A stretch of 64,000 nucleotides of DNA from Deltaproteobacteria bacterium. GTDB taxonomy: Bacteria > Myxococcota_A > UBA796 > SXON01. Positions 36,117 to 44,660 of the stretch are shown here, piece after piece. Position 1 is the first letter of the stretch. Each line of letters begins with the position of its first letter. The DNA is taken from positions 124,001-188,000 of the forward strand of contig CANFCK010000009.1 in NCBI GenBank assembly GCA_947445035.1. The letters are read 5' to 3'. The notes under the pieces were generated by a model. The model did not search any database. It had not been told where the DNA came from and was given only the letters and a program-made list of their open reading frames with translations. The position numbers and the translations under genes were made by a program.

Positions 36117-36187
36117 CATGGCTCCGCGGGCTTGGGTCGGCGATCATCGGCTTGGTCCTGGCGTACGCCTTCGTTGGGGAGCCCTGA
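36113..36187 (+). CDS. Possible 24-aa single-pass membrane peptide
   Basis: A small reading frame beginning with an ATG that overlaps the GH5-like stop (ATGA), the same arrangement used by several real gene pairs here. It encodes one hydrophobic segment, IIGLVLAYAFVG, behind a short WLRGLGS lead and ends at TGA 36185-36187. The position and hydrophobicity favour a translated microprotein, but with 24 codons chance is not excluded. Confidence 0.35.
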   Translation: MTWLRGLGSAIIGLVLAYAFVGEP

Positions 36188-36226
36188 GCGCTCGCCACGG
36201 GGCTCGGACCGGGCTACCGCATCCCC

Positions 36227-36802
36227 ATGCTCATGTCGTTCCTGCTCGCTTGTGCGAGCCCCTTCCTCCCCGGAGGCGTCGTGTCCCCCTCAGTCGCCTC
36301 CACGCCCCATCCCGACTGGTACAAGGACCTCGCGCTGGTCGCGCTCGACGAGACGCCGCTGCCGCCCGAAACCGTGGCCGGAAAGGTGGTTCTCGTCGTC
36401 AACGTCGCCAGCAAGTGCGGGTTCACCACCCAGTACGACGGGCTCGAAAAGATGTACGCGAAGTACAAGGATCGGGGCCTGGTGGTCCTCGGAGCGCCCT
36501 GCAACCAGTTCGGTGGGCAAGAACCCGGAAAGCCCGAGGAGATCGCCAGCTTCTGCCGGCTCACCTACGGCGTCAGTTTCCCGATGCTCAGCAAGCAGGA
36601 CGTCAACGGGCCCGCCCAGTCGGCGCTTTTCAAGTGGCTCATCGGCAGCCCGGCGGGCGGCAGCTCGTCGGTGAAGTGGAACTTCGAGAAGTTCCTGATC
36701 GGGCGCGACGGAAATGTGATTGGACGCTGGCGTTCGGTCACCACGCCGGACAGCGCCGAGCTCATCGGTGCGATCGAAGCGGCGCTGGGCGTCGCCGGCT
36801 GA
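36227..36802 (+). CDS. Glutathione peroxidase, lipoprotein-type
   Basis: Thiol peroxidase of the glutathione peroxidase family, 191 aa. The family motifs are intact: the peroxidatic Cys in VNVASKCGFTTQYDGLEKMY, the second motif APCNQFGGQEPG (Gln of the catalytic tetrad), and VKWNFEKFLI (Trp, Asn). Most bacterial homologues are cytoplasmic and reduce peroxides with thioredoxin. This one carries a signal MLMSFLLAC with lipobox Cys9, so it is predicted to be anchored in the envelope. The start is forced: the in-frame codons back to TGA 36185-36187 contain no ATG, GTG or TTG. It could detoxify lipid hydroperoxides at the membrane. Confidence 0.92.
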   Translation: MLMSFLLACASPFLPGGVVSPSVASTPHPDWYKDLALVALDETPLPPETVAGKVVLVVNVASKCGFTTQYDGLEKMYAKYKDRGLVVLGAPCNQFGGQEPGKPEEIASFCRLTYGVSFPMLSKQDVNGPAQSALFKWLIGSPAGGSSSVKWNFEKFLIGRDGNVIGRWRSVTTPDSAELIGAIEAALGVAG

Positions 36803-36808
36803 CCCCGC

Positions 36809-38347
36809 CTACTTGGACTCGCGACCCTCAGCCCACTTGGTGACCACGAACTCGATGCGCTCGTTCACCGCGCGCGCCGCGGGCTCGATTCCGGGCACCA
36901 ACGGCCGCATCCCGCCGTACCCGGCGGCGTAGAAGCGCTCCCGCGAAAGGCCCGCCTCGGACAAGAACTCCAGGACCACGCCGGCGCGCTGTCCGGCGAG
37001 GCCAAGCTCGTCCGATGGGTCGCCCGCGCCGCTGGTGTGGCCCTCGACGCGGACCGACTCGATCTCGGGGTGGCTTTCCAGGTAGCGTACGATCGCGTTG
37101 AGCTGCGCCGTCCCGGTGACGGTCAGCGCGGCGCCCTCGAAGGACACCGGGGAAAACAGCACCAGCTTGGCGCCGGAAACCGCGACCGGGTTGGCGGCGG
37201 AGACGGTCGATGCCGGAGGCGCGACCACGACGGCGGGCGGCGCTGCGACCACTGGCGGCGGCGTCACCACGACGACGGGCGGGGGCGGCGGCGCGACCAC
37301 GACGGCGGGCGGCGCTGCGACCACGGCGACCGGCGGGGGCGTCACGACAGCCACCGGCGCGGGCGCTGGCTTGGCCGCCGCCGTCGGGGCTTGCGCCGGC
37401 TTGGCCACCGCCGCCGGGGCTTGCGCGGGCTTGGCCACCGGGGGCGCGGCCACCGGCTTGGGAGCCGGCGGCGGCTGGACCGTCGCGACCGTCGCGACCG
37501 TCGCCGCCTTGGCCTTGGGCGGACCGGAGAGCCACGCCACGCCCGCAACGACGCGGCCGTTGGAGGCGCCGATGCCGCTGTTGATGCCGTGGCCAGCGCC
37601 GAGTGAGACCCGGACGTGATTGCTGACGCCTACCCATCCGCCCAGCATCAGCTCGACGGGGGCACCCGCGGCGTTGCCGAGGTCACTCCACGTTGCGTAG
37701 CCGGCGAGGTCGGCCGACACGCCCCAGCGGTTCTCCGGAGAGAAGCCCGCGCCGAGCCGCCAGGCCAGCTGGTCCCCGACTTCGATGCTCTCGGCGTCGA
37801 CGGTGGGCATGCCGCGCGTGCCGATGTTGGCCGCCACCAGCACCGGGCCAAACTTCCGGTCGGCGATCACCGACAGCTCGTAGGCGAAGCCGTCCGCGGC
37901 CAGGGGGACCGCGGTCGAGGCGGTCGGCAGGTCGGCGCGGAAGGCGATCGCCAGCCCCACCGGCGCCTTGTCCCGGGGGAGAACCACGCCCTTGACGTCG
38001 AGGGCCACGTCGCCCACCCCGCCGCCGCTGCCGGCGTTGCCGCTGGCGAAGGGGTAGATCGGCACGTCGAGCCCGACCCGGACGCGCCAGAAGGTGTAGG
38101 CCGCGATCAGATCGAGCCCGACGGCGTCGGCCACCAGGGGCACCCGCTCACCCGTGTCTTCCCACACCCAGACCACTGGTTCGTGAACCCAGCCCACCAC
38201 TGCCCCGGCGCGCATACCGGGCGCGAGGCTGGTGTCGTCCGCCCAAAGGGTCTTGGCCGCGTCGATGGGCGGGCGGTACAACTGCCCGTCTACCGCGACA
38301 TCAGGCACCACTTCCGCGGCGTAGGCAAGGGCGGCAAAGACCAACAT
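36809..38347 (-). CDS. OmpA-family outer-membrane protein
   Basis: A 512-aa envelope protein with short signal MLVFAALAYAAEV. Residues about 15-265 form a beta-barrel-like domain (strands such as VGLDVPIYPFASG and VRVSLGAGHGINSG). A Pro/Ala/Val linker covers about 275-390, with KPAQAP, VVTPPP and APPAVVVAPP units. The C-terminal OmpA domain (about 400-500) has ALTVTGTAQLNAIVRYLESHP, EGHTSGAGDPSDELGLAGQRA and RFYAAGYG, the peptidoglycan-binding pattern. ATG 38347 is preferred to the TTG at 38350; it shares one base with the stop of the upstream repeat-protein gene (TGATG). Calcium-binding repeats and a peptidoglycan anchor made in a fixed ratio would fit a surface structure. Confidence 0.9.
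   Translation of the reverse strand: MLVFAALAYAAEVVPDVAVDGQLYRPPIDAAKTLWADDTSLAPGMRAGAVVGWVHEPVVWVWEDTGERVPLVADAVGLDLIAAYTFWRVRVGLDVPIYPFASGNAGSGGGVGDVALDVKGVVLPRDKAPVGLAIAFRADLPTASTAVPLAADGFAYELSVIADRKFGPVLVAANIGTRGMPTVDAESIEVGDQLAWRLGAGFSPENRWGVSADLAGYATWSDLGNAAGAPVELMLGGWVGVSNHVRVSLGAGHGINSGIGASNGRVVAGVAWLSGPPKAKAATVATVATVQPPPAPKPVAAPPVAKPAQAPAAVAKPAQAPTAAAKPAPAPVAVVTPPPVAVVAAPPAVVVAPPPPPVVVVTPPPVVAAPPAVVVAPPASTVSAANPVAVSGAKLVLFSPVSFEGAALTVTGTAQLNAIVRYLESHPEIESVRVEGHTSGAGDPSDELGLAGQRAGVVLEFLSEAGLSRERFYAAGYGGMRPLVPGIEPAARAVNERIEFVVTKWAEGRESK
37200..37460. repeat. Pro/Ala/Val linker repeats in the OmpA-family gene
   Basis: Direct repeats, including two near-identical copies of a roughly 30-base unit (GCGACCACGACGGCGGGCGG...) at about 37220 and 37292, and shorter GCTTGCGC-GGCTTGGCCACC units at about 37390-37440. 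They encode the periplasm-spanning linker. Confidence 0.75.
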
Positions 38348-40797
38348 CAACGGCTCCGGCGGGTACGAAGGCCGAAGGCTACCAGACCCAAGCCCAAGAA
38401 GGGGACGGTACTGCCGCAGCCGCCGTACAGTCCGCCGGTCCGCGCCCCGACCAGGCCGCTGTCGTCGCCCTCGTCCACGTCGTCACTGGGATCCAGCGGA
38501 TCCGTGCCGGCATCCACCTCGTCGCCATCGCCAACCCCGCCGCCATCGGTGTCGGGGTTTTGCGGGTCGGTACCCAGGATGCCCTCTTCGGTGTCGGTGA
38601 GGCCGTCACCATCGCTGTCCACGAGGATGTCATCGGTGGGATCGAGGGGGTCGGTGCCATCGACCAGAACCTCAGCGCCGTCGCTGGCACCGCCGCCGTC
38701 GGTGTCGGGCAAAAGCGGCGAGGTGCCGCGCGCAGCCTCGTCCCCATCTGACAGCCCGTCGCCATCGGTGTCGGCGTTGTAGGGGTCCGTGTCCCAGGTG
38801 GTGCGCTCGTCGTAGTCGTCGAGCCCATCTTCGTCGGTGTCGATGCCGTCGTCGGCGAGCCCGTTGCAGTCATTGTCGACTTCGTCGGGAAGCTCGGGGG
38901 CGCCGGTGTAGGTCGTCGCATCGGTGTCGTCACAGTCGTCGGCGACCGCGGCGCCGTCCTCGGGAAGCTCGCAGGCGTACAGCATGACGTCGGCATCGCC
39001 GTGATCGTCGCCGTCGGCGTCGGCGTACCAGGTCAGCGCGTCGGTGGCGTCTTCATCCGAGTTGCCGTCGCAGTCGTTGTCGATGCCATCGCACACCTCG
39101 TCGGCGTCGGGGCTGATGGCGGCGTTGCCATCGACACAATCGCCGTCGAGGGTGCTGCGGCCCAAGACCGGATCACAGGAATAGACCACGTCCGCGGCCG
39201 AGCCCCACCCGTCGGCGTCGGTGTCGACGTACCAGCCGATGGCATCGCTGGCGTCGTTGTCGACCAACCCGTCGCAGTTGTCGTCGATGTCGTTGCACAC
39301 CTCGGTCACGACCGGGCTGATGGCGGCGTCGTTGTCGTCACAGTCCTGGTCGTCGAGCACGTTGCCAGCTGGGATGTCGCAGTCGGTCGTGGGCGCTCCG
39401 GCATCGCCGTAGCTATCGCCGTCGGTGTCGGCCCACGAGGTGATCGCATCCAAGGCAGACTCGTCGGTGGCGCCGTCGCAGTCCTGGTCCACGCCGTCGC
39501 AGGTCTCCGCGCCCGAGGGGCTTACGGCCGCGTCGGCATCGTCACAGTCGGTGGCGTCGGCGACGTAGCCGGTGGGCTCGGTGCAGGAGAGCGTGCTGGC
39601 GCCGCTGTCTCCGTAGGTGTCGCCATCGTCGTCGAGGTACCACGTGTCGCGATCGATGGCATCTTCGTCGGCGGTGCCATCGCAGTCCTCGTCGTCGCCG
39701 TTGCAGACCTCGATACCCGCGGGGTTGTCGGCGGCGTCGGTGTCGTCGCAGTCGGTGGAGACCGAGGCGGTGTAGCTGCGGGTCGCCGTACACACGCAGA
39801 CCGAGGCGGTCGTGCCGTAGGTGTCGCCGTCGCCGTCGTAGTAGAAGGTGGTGCAGCCGATGCTACCGACGTCGTTGGTGGAGCTGTCGCAGTTGTCGTC
39901 GGCGGTGGTGCTGCAGTCCTCGGTCTCGCCGGGGTTGACCGAGGCGTCAGCGTCGTCGCAGTCGGTGGTCGAGGTGGAACCAGCCACGTAGCCATCGCCG
40001 TCGGCGTCGGCGTCGCAGGCGTCGCCCACATTGTCGCCGTCGAGGTCGTCCTGTGTCTCGTTGTCGATCGAGGGGCAGTTGTCCTCGTAGTCGGGGATGG
40101 TGTCGGTGTCGGCGTTGGGAAGCGTGACCAGGACGTCGTCGAAATAGCAACCGCCGTTGCCTTTGCCGTTGTTGTAGCAGTACAGCCCGACCTCGCCCGT
40201 GGTCAGGGTGGTGCTGGTGGTGTCGATCAGGTGCTCGCTCGACGCGAATACGCCATTCCGGTTGTTGTCGACGTACACGTCGATGTCGCTTCCGTTCGCT
40301 ACGATCTGCACATCGACGCTGTAGTAGCGGGTGAGACTCGTGGTGCTGCTCGCGACGAGCGTCGCGCTGCCGGCGACCACGCTGTACAGCCGGGTGCCCG
40401 AGCCGCTGCTGGAGCTTCCGCCGGTGCCCACGCTCGGGTATTCGTCTCCCCCTGGGAAAAGCAGCAGGTAGAAGTTGCTGTTGTCCTGGAACCGGAAAAC
40501 CAGGCCGATGGTGTCGTCGTCGCCCTGGTACAGCGTGACGTCGAAGGTGAAGTCGTCCCAGCTGTCGCCGGTGTAGACGAGGTGGTTGTTGATCGCGCCG
40601 CCGCTGCCCCAGGTGCCGCCGTCGTCATCGGTGGTGGCGTAGACGCCGCCGTAGGTCGCGGTGGACCAGGTGTCGCTGGCGTAGCTCGACACCCACGCCG
40701 TGCTGCCCGAGAACGTGCTGTCGTTGGAGCTGAAGGGGTCCGTCAGCGCGGTGATGTCGGCGCCCAGGGCCATCGCGGCGAAGAGGAGGGGGGTCAC
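38347..40797 (-). CDS. Surface protein with LamG-like, MopE and TSP3-like repeats and a C-terminal sorting tail
   Basis: An 816-aa exported protein. Signal MTPLLFAAMALGA; the GTG start at 40797 is forced by an in-frame TAG four codons upstream. Residues about 15-225 are a concanavalin/LamG-like domain (TIGLVFRFQDNSNFYLLLFPGG). About 225-630 carry six MopE-type DCDD...DDNCDG units and about 630-775 TSP3-like Ca-binding repeats (DTDGDGLSDGDE; DSDGDGLTDTEEG). The last 26 residues are a sorting tail: GG-Cys, a hydrophobic stretch FLGLGLVAFGL, then RTRRSR, the layout of MYXO-CTERM. The tail Cys would be lipidated or processed after export. Coupled to the OmpA gene. Confidence 0.87.
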   Translation of the reverse strand: MTPLLFAAMALGADITALTDPFSSNDSTFSGSTAWVSSYASDTWSTATYGGVYATTDDDGGTWGSGGAINNHLVYTGDSWDDFTFDVTLYQGDDDTIGLVFRFQDNSNFYLLLFPGGDEYPSVGTGGSSSSGSGTRLYSVVAGSATLVASSTTSLTRYYSVDVQIVANGSDIDVYVDNNRNGVFASSEHLIDTTSTTLTTGEVGLYCYNNGKGNGGCYFDDVLVTLPNADTDTIPDYEDNCPSIDNETQDDLDGDNVGDACDADADGDGYVAGSTSTTDCDDADASVNPGETEDCSTTADDNCDSSTNDVGSIGCTTFYYDGDGDTYGTTASVCVCTATRSYTASVSTDCDDTDAADNPAGIEVCNGDDEDCDGTADEDAIDRDTWYLDDDGDTYGDSGASTLSCTEPTGYVADATDCDDADAAVSPSGAETCDGVDQDCDGATDESALDAITSWADTDGDSYGDAGAPTTDCDIPAGNVLDDQDCDDNDAAISPVVTEVCNDIDDNCDGLVDNDASDAIGWYVDTDADGWGSAADVVYSCDPVLGRSTLDGDCVDGNAAISPDADEVCDGIDNDCDGNSDEDATDALTWYADADGDDHGDADVMLYACELPEDGAAVADDCDDTDATTYTGAPELPDEVDNDCNGLADDGIDTDEDGLDDYDERTTWDTDPYNADTDGDGLSDGDEAARGTSPLLPDTDGGGASDGAEVLVDGTDPLDPTDDILVDSDGDGLTDTEEGILGTDPQNPDTDGGGVGDGDEVDAGTDPLDPSDDVDEGDDSGLVGARTGGLYGGCGSTVPFLGLGLVAFGLRTRRSR
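38475..40125 (-). repeat. MopE-type and TSP3-like repeat arrays
   Basis: Protein-coding repeats of the gene above: six Cys-containing DCDD units (promoter-proximal) followed by Asp/Gly-rich TSP3-like units at the 3' end of the gene. Diverged copies, not a tandem identical array. Confidence 0.8.
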
Positions 40798-40823
40798 AGG
40801 ATTTGTCTAACGTGCAGGGCAGC

Positions 40824-41327
40824 TCACGGCGTCTCGGTCACCGTCACTTGCCGCTCCGCCGTCAGCTCCGTCCCACAGGTGTCGACGAGCGTGGCGCGCA
40901 ATGTCCCGTCGATGTCGCCGATCTCCTCCCAGGCCGTGCCCGTCCCGACCACCTGATCGCCGAGGGTCTCCAGGGTGCCCTCCGCGTTGGGCCGGAAGAA
41001 GTGCGGGTAGTCGTAAAGGCCGGCCACCTCCGGGTAGGCCGGGTCCGTCGGCGTGTCGTCGATGAGCACGATGGTGACGATCGGGTTGTTCGGATCGGCG
41101 AGACTGTCGGTCCAGCCCTGGGCGATGCCCACAGCCTGCAGGCTCACATAAATGTGCCGGCCCCCTTGGGACCCATAGCTCCAACCGACGCGGTCCCCGT
41201 CCGCCAGCGGCTCCCAGGCGGTCTCTCCGGTGCCGACGTCCAGGCTGGGCGTCGTGTTCGCGGCCTCGTCGCAGGCGCTTTCGCTGGTGTCGCAGGCGAG
41301 GAGCGCGAGGAGGGGAGCGAACGGCAT
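40824..41327 (-). CDS. Small hypothetical lipoprotein
   Basis: A 167-aa lipoprotein with signal MPFAPLLALLAC (Cys12) and no recognised family. The mature part is beta-rich: WEPLADGDRVGWSYGSQGGR, HIYVSLQAVGIAQGW, PIVTIVLIDD, TLRATLVDTCG. A Cys pair (mature N-terminal SACDE and later DTCGTE) could form a disulfide. ATG 41327 is used because the lipobox follows at the right distance. It lies 26 bases from the repeat-protein gene on the same strand and could be its upstream operon partner. The much longer open frame continuing to 44813 is antisense to two plus-strand genes. Confidence 0.7.
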   Translation of the reverse strand: MPFAPLLALLACDTSESACDEAANTTPSLDVGTGETAWEPLADGDRVGWSYGSQGGRHIYVSLQAVGIAQGWTDSLADPNNPIVTIVLIDDTPTDPAYPEVAGLYDYPHFFRPNAEGTLETLGDQVVGTGTAWEEIGDIDGTLRATLVDTCGTELTAERQVTVTETP

Positions 41328-41447
41328 CGGGGGTATTGTAGCGTGGGCGAGCGGTGTTTCCAAGCGCTTGACATTCCCCCGGGAACCCAGGGGCGTCGGC
41401 GAAGTCAGCCCTGAGGCGTTGGGCCAACCGGCCGCGCAGGAGCTGAC

Positions 41448-41990
41448 ATGACTGCGCTCATCGCGGTGTGGGTGTCTTTTTGCCAAGCGGGGGCGCCCGG
41501 CTTTGACGACCCTGTCCTCTATCCGGCGGAGGTGTTCGCCGGAGAGGAGGCTGGCGGCGGACAACTGAGTGCGGACACTCCGGACGACAACGGGGTCACC
41601 AGCGCCTTCGTCGTGAACCACACCTCGATCGTCGCCGAGGTCACCGCGGGACTGGCTCGGGTGACGATGGTGCAGTGGTTCCAGAACCCGTAGGACGATC
41701 CGATCTCCGCTACCTACCGGCTGGCGCTGCCCCAGGAGGCCGCGGTCGACCGGATGGATCTGGTGTGTGGGGATCGACACATCGACGGCATCGTGCTCGA
41801 GCGCGGAGGTGGGGGAGAGCACCCTCGCCAACACGGTCGTGGAGAGCTGCATCGTCGACGGGATCCGACGGCTGGCGTTTCCCCCGGCCGCGGTGGTGGC
41901 ATCGTTGTCGTCAGCTACCCCTTCGCCTTTTCGCCCGGCGAGGCCAAGACCACCAGCGGCGGGGCCCCCCCGGGACCGGCGGCGCCGCCG
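41448..41990 (+). pseudogene. Decayed VIT-domain / AgmX-PglI C-terminal gene with internal deletion
   Basis: The 5' part encodes a signal-like start and a VIT domain (VEVTAGLARVTMVQWFQNP, then after a TAG stop at 41691-41693, DDPISATYRLALPQEAAVDRM and GDRHIDGIVLER). In VIT domains an aromatic residue would fit where the stop lies. Next, without the expected VWA middle, comes the end of an AgmX/PglI C-terminal domain: GESTLANTVVESCIVDGIRR-LAFP in one frame, then GGGIVVVSYPFAFSPG in another. So a gene of several hundred codons has lost its middle and carries a nonsense codon and a frameshift. Homologues in myxobacteria are surface or gliding-associated proteins. It is not expected to make a functional product. 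Confidence 0.72.
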
Positions 41991-42083
41991 GTGGCTCGTT
42001 GGCCGCAGCGGATGAACGGCGCAGGTGCGGCCAGTCTGGGTCGCGGGCCCGGACGTGGTGTGGCCGCCGCGATACGTCGCCCC

Positions 42084-43646
42084 ATGCGCTCGCCCCTCTC
42101 CTGGCTCGGCGGTCAGCTGCTCGTAGACCATCGGCGCCGGAAGGCGGGGCTTCCGCACGACCCCTCGCGGCGGAGCGCGCTCAAGGGGTTGGCGGCCGGT
42201 CCGCTGGTCGGCGCGCTGGCGTGTTCCGGCGCCGCGGCTGACCCGACAACAGCTGTGCGCCCGGAAAAGGTGGTCGTGCTCGGCGCGGGCCTCGCCGGCC
42301 TCAACTGCTGCCGGCACCTCGTTCGGGAAGGGTTCACGGTGAGCGTCGTCGAAGCCCTGGACCGGCCCGGCGGCCGGGTGTACAGCGTTCCCGGCCTCTT
42401 CCTGAGCGCCCCCGACCGCGTGGCCGAGCTGGGCGGTGAGTGGATCAACTCCGCCGACACCGACCTGCTCGACCTCGTGAAGGAGCTGGGGCTCACCCTC
42501 ATCGACCTTTACGCCAGCGCCTACGACGAGCTCGTGTGGCTGCGAGGCGAACGGATGCTCCCTCGCGACCTGTTCCGGGACCTGGAGCCGCTGGTGACCG
42601 CGATCGACGAGGCGCTGGGCACCTTCTCCACCGATCTCATCTCCTACGCAAACCCCGGCGGCGCCGAGGCCGTCGACCACACGTCGGTTGCAGACTGGAT
42701 GGGTCCGACCACCGACGGCACCGTGGCCGGCGAGTTCCTGCGGCTCTTGATCACCACCGACTATGGGCTTGAGATCGAGGACCAGTCGGCGCTCAACCTT
42801 CTGTTCTCCCTGGGCAGCGGCGTGTCGGAGTACGACGAACGATATCGGATCCTGGGGGGCAATCAGCAGGTCGCCGACGCGTTGGCGACCCGTTTCGCGG
42901 ACCGGATCCGCTTCGGGACGGCGGCCGTGGCCATCCGGGAGGCGGACGATGGCCGCCTGCGGGTGGAGTATGCGGACGGCAGCGACGAGTTGGCCGACTA
43001 CGTCGTCTCCTCGCTCCCGTTCACGGTGCTCCGCAAACTCACGCTCGATCTCGCGCTTTCGGACGTGAAGCTCCGCGCGATCAACGAGCTGGGGTATGGC
43101 ACCAATGCCAAGCTCCTGCTCCCCTTTGCCGGCCGCCCGTGGGAGGCCACGGGGGAAAATGGGCTCCTGCTCAGCGACACTGGCCTTCAGAGCGGTTGGG
43201 ACACCTGGGACCAACAGGCGGGACCGGAGGGCGGGTTCGCCAATTTCACCGGGGGAGCGCGCGGCGAGGCCCTCGCGGAAGGCACGCCCGAGGCCCGTGG
43301 GAACGAGCTGATCGACGAGTTGGAGCCAATCTGGCCGGGAACCCGCGCGGCCTGGACCGGGGAGGCCGCCCGGCAGTCCTGGCCTACCGAGCCGACCGCC
43401 CTTGGCAGCTACAGCTGTTACCGGATCGGGCAGTGGACCACGATTGGGGGCGCTGAAGCGGAGTCGGCGGGGCGGCTGCATTTCTGCGGCGAACACACCA
43501 GCGCCGAGTTCCAGGGCTACATGAACGGGGCGGCGGAGTCGGGCCGGCGCGCCGCGGAGGAGATCGTGGATCGCGCCAACGGTGCCGAGCGGCGGGCAAA
43601 GACCCCTCGCGCGTGCATGAGACGCCCGTGGGTGCGGCCCCGGTAG
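42084..43646 (+). CDS. Tat-exported flavin amine oxidase-like protein
   Basis: A 520-aa FAD-dependent oxidase (monoamine oxidase / polyamine oxidase family). A twin-arginine signal SRRSALKGLAAG followed by a hydrophobic stretch and LACSG lipobox-like Cys lies at about residues 27-49. The FAD-binding dinucleotide fold follows: VVVLGAGLAGLNCCRHL, VVEALDRPGGRVYS; later GGEWINS, and the C-terminal GRLHFCGEHTSAEFQGYMNGA that closes the flavin site. ATG 42084 is the nearest start before the Tat motif. Cofactor-containing Tat proteins fold before export, which fits FAD. The substrate (amine, amino acid or polyamine) is unknown. It lies just after the decayed VIT gene; no partner gene is evident. Confidence 0.87.
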   Translation: MRSPLSWLGGQLLVDHRRRKAGLPHDPSRRSALKGLAAGPLVGALACSGAAADPTTAVRPEKVVVLGAGLAGLNCCRHLVREGFTVSVVEALDRPGGRVYSVPGLFLSAPDRVAELGGEWINSADTDLLDLVKELGLTLIDLYASAYDELVWLRGERMLPRDLFRDLEPLVTAIDEALGTFSTDLISYANPGGAEAVDHTSVADWMGPTTDGTVAGEFLRLLITTDYGLEIEDQSALNLLFSLGSGVSEYDERYRILGGNQQVADALATRFADRIRFGTAAVAIREADDGRLRVEYADGSDELADYVVSSLPFTVLRKLTLDLALSDVKLRAINELGYGTNAKLLLPFAGRPWEATGENGLLLSDTGLQSGWDTWDQQAGPEGGFANFTGGARGEALAEGTPEARGNELIDELEPIWPGTRAAWTGEAARQSWPTEPTALGSYSCYRIGQWTTIGGAEAESAGRLHFCGEHTSAEFQGYMNGAAESGRRAAEEIVDRANGAERRAKTPRACMRRPWVRPR

Positions 43647-43745
43647 CGGGCGCGCCGCGATGCGGTCCTGGTGCCGGGTTCTGAGGACGTGGAAAACGTG
43701 GGTCGTACCCAGTTTGGACGTGATGCGGCTCATTTCCTCACGGTT

Positions 43746-43764
43746 ACAAGGATTTGTTCCTTGT
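43746..43764. promoter_or_regulatory. Perfect 7-bp inverted repeat upstream of deoC
   Basis: ACAAGGA (43746-43752), spacer TTTGT, TCCTTGT (43758-43764), 36 bases before the deoC start, in an AT-richer patch of a 153-base gap. It could be an operator for a dimeric repressor of the deo genes or a small hairpin. No regulator gene is adjacent. Confidence 0.5.
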
Positions 43765-43799
43765 GCGCCGGCCACGTTAGCTTCCCGTCCGGAGCGACC

Positions 43800-44660
43800 A
43801 TGCCGACCGAGATGGAGACCCTGATCGAGCGCATCGCCGAGCGCGTCCGTGCGGAAATGTCGGCGACGGAGACCATGAAGTTGGTGCCACCCCTTGCTGA
43901 GGTGCGGGGAACCTGGCAGGACCAGTCCTCGCTCGACAAACACCTCGGCGGCGCCGATCGCATCGGGACCGACGGCACCAGCCCCGAGGTCAGCAATGCC
44001 GAGGTGGCCCGACGCATCGATCACACGCTGCTCAAAGGCGACGCCACCCGCGCCGACCACGTGAAGTTGTGCGACGAAGCACGGAAGTACAAGTTCGCGA
44101 GCGTGTGCATCAACACCACCTGGGTGCCGTTGTGCAAGGAGCTGCTCAAGGGCGCCGGCGTCATGACGATCTGCGTGGTCGGTTTCCCGTTGGGCGCGAT
44201 GTCCAGCCGCGGCAAGGCCGCCGAAACGCGCGACGCGATTGCCAATGGCGCCGACGAAATCGACACGGTCATCAACCTTGGGCTGCTCAAGGGCGGCGAC
44301 CTCAACGCCGTTTTCGAGGACATCCGCATGGTGGTCGAGGCGGCGAGTGGCCGCCCGGTGAAGGTCATCCTCGAAACCCACATGCTCACGCGTGAGCAGA
44401 AGGTGGCGGCCTGCGCGATCTCCAAGGCGGCGGGCGCGGCGTTCGTCAAGACGAGCACGGGCTTTTCGGGGGGCGGCGCCACGGTCGAAGACATCCGCCT
44501 GATGCGCCAGGTCGTCGGTCCGGAAATGGGCGTGAAGGCCTCGGGCGGGGTGCGCAACACCGCGGATGCCCAGGCGATGCTGGGTGCGGGTGCCACGCGA
44601 CTCGGCGCCAGCGCGTCGGTGGCGATTGTCACGGGCGGAACGAGCAAAGGCGGGTATTGA
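43800..44660 (+). CDS. deoC: Deoxyribose-phosphate aldolase
   Basis: Class I aldolase, 286 aa, cleaving 2-deoxyribose-5-phosphate to glyceraldehyde-3-phosphate and acetaldehyde. The Schiff-base Lys217 lies in [11 protein letters not shown] and the accessory Lys246 in GVKASGGVR; the [15 protein letters not shown] start of the barrel is at about 72. The first 65 residues are an N-terminal extension not found in the 259-aa E. coli enzyme, helical and of unknown purpose. ATG 43800 is supported by GGAG (43791-43794). It is coupled to deoB by a one-base TGATG overlap. The two enzymes together degrade (deoxy)nucleoside sugar phosphates. Confidence 0.95.
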   Translation: MPTEMETLIERIAERVRAEMSATETMKLVPPLAEVRGTWQDQSSLDKHLGGADRIGTDGTSPEVSNAEVARRIDHTLLKGDATRADHVKLCDEARKYKFASVCINTTWVPLCKELLKGAGVMTICVVGFPLGAMSSRGKAAETRDAIANGADEIDTVINLGLLKGGDLNAVFEDIRMVVEAASGRPVKVILETHMLTREQKVAACAISKAAGAAFVKTSTGFSGGGATVEDIRLMRQVVGPEMGVKASGGVRNTADAQAMLGAGATRLGASASVAIVTGGTSKGGY

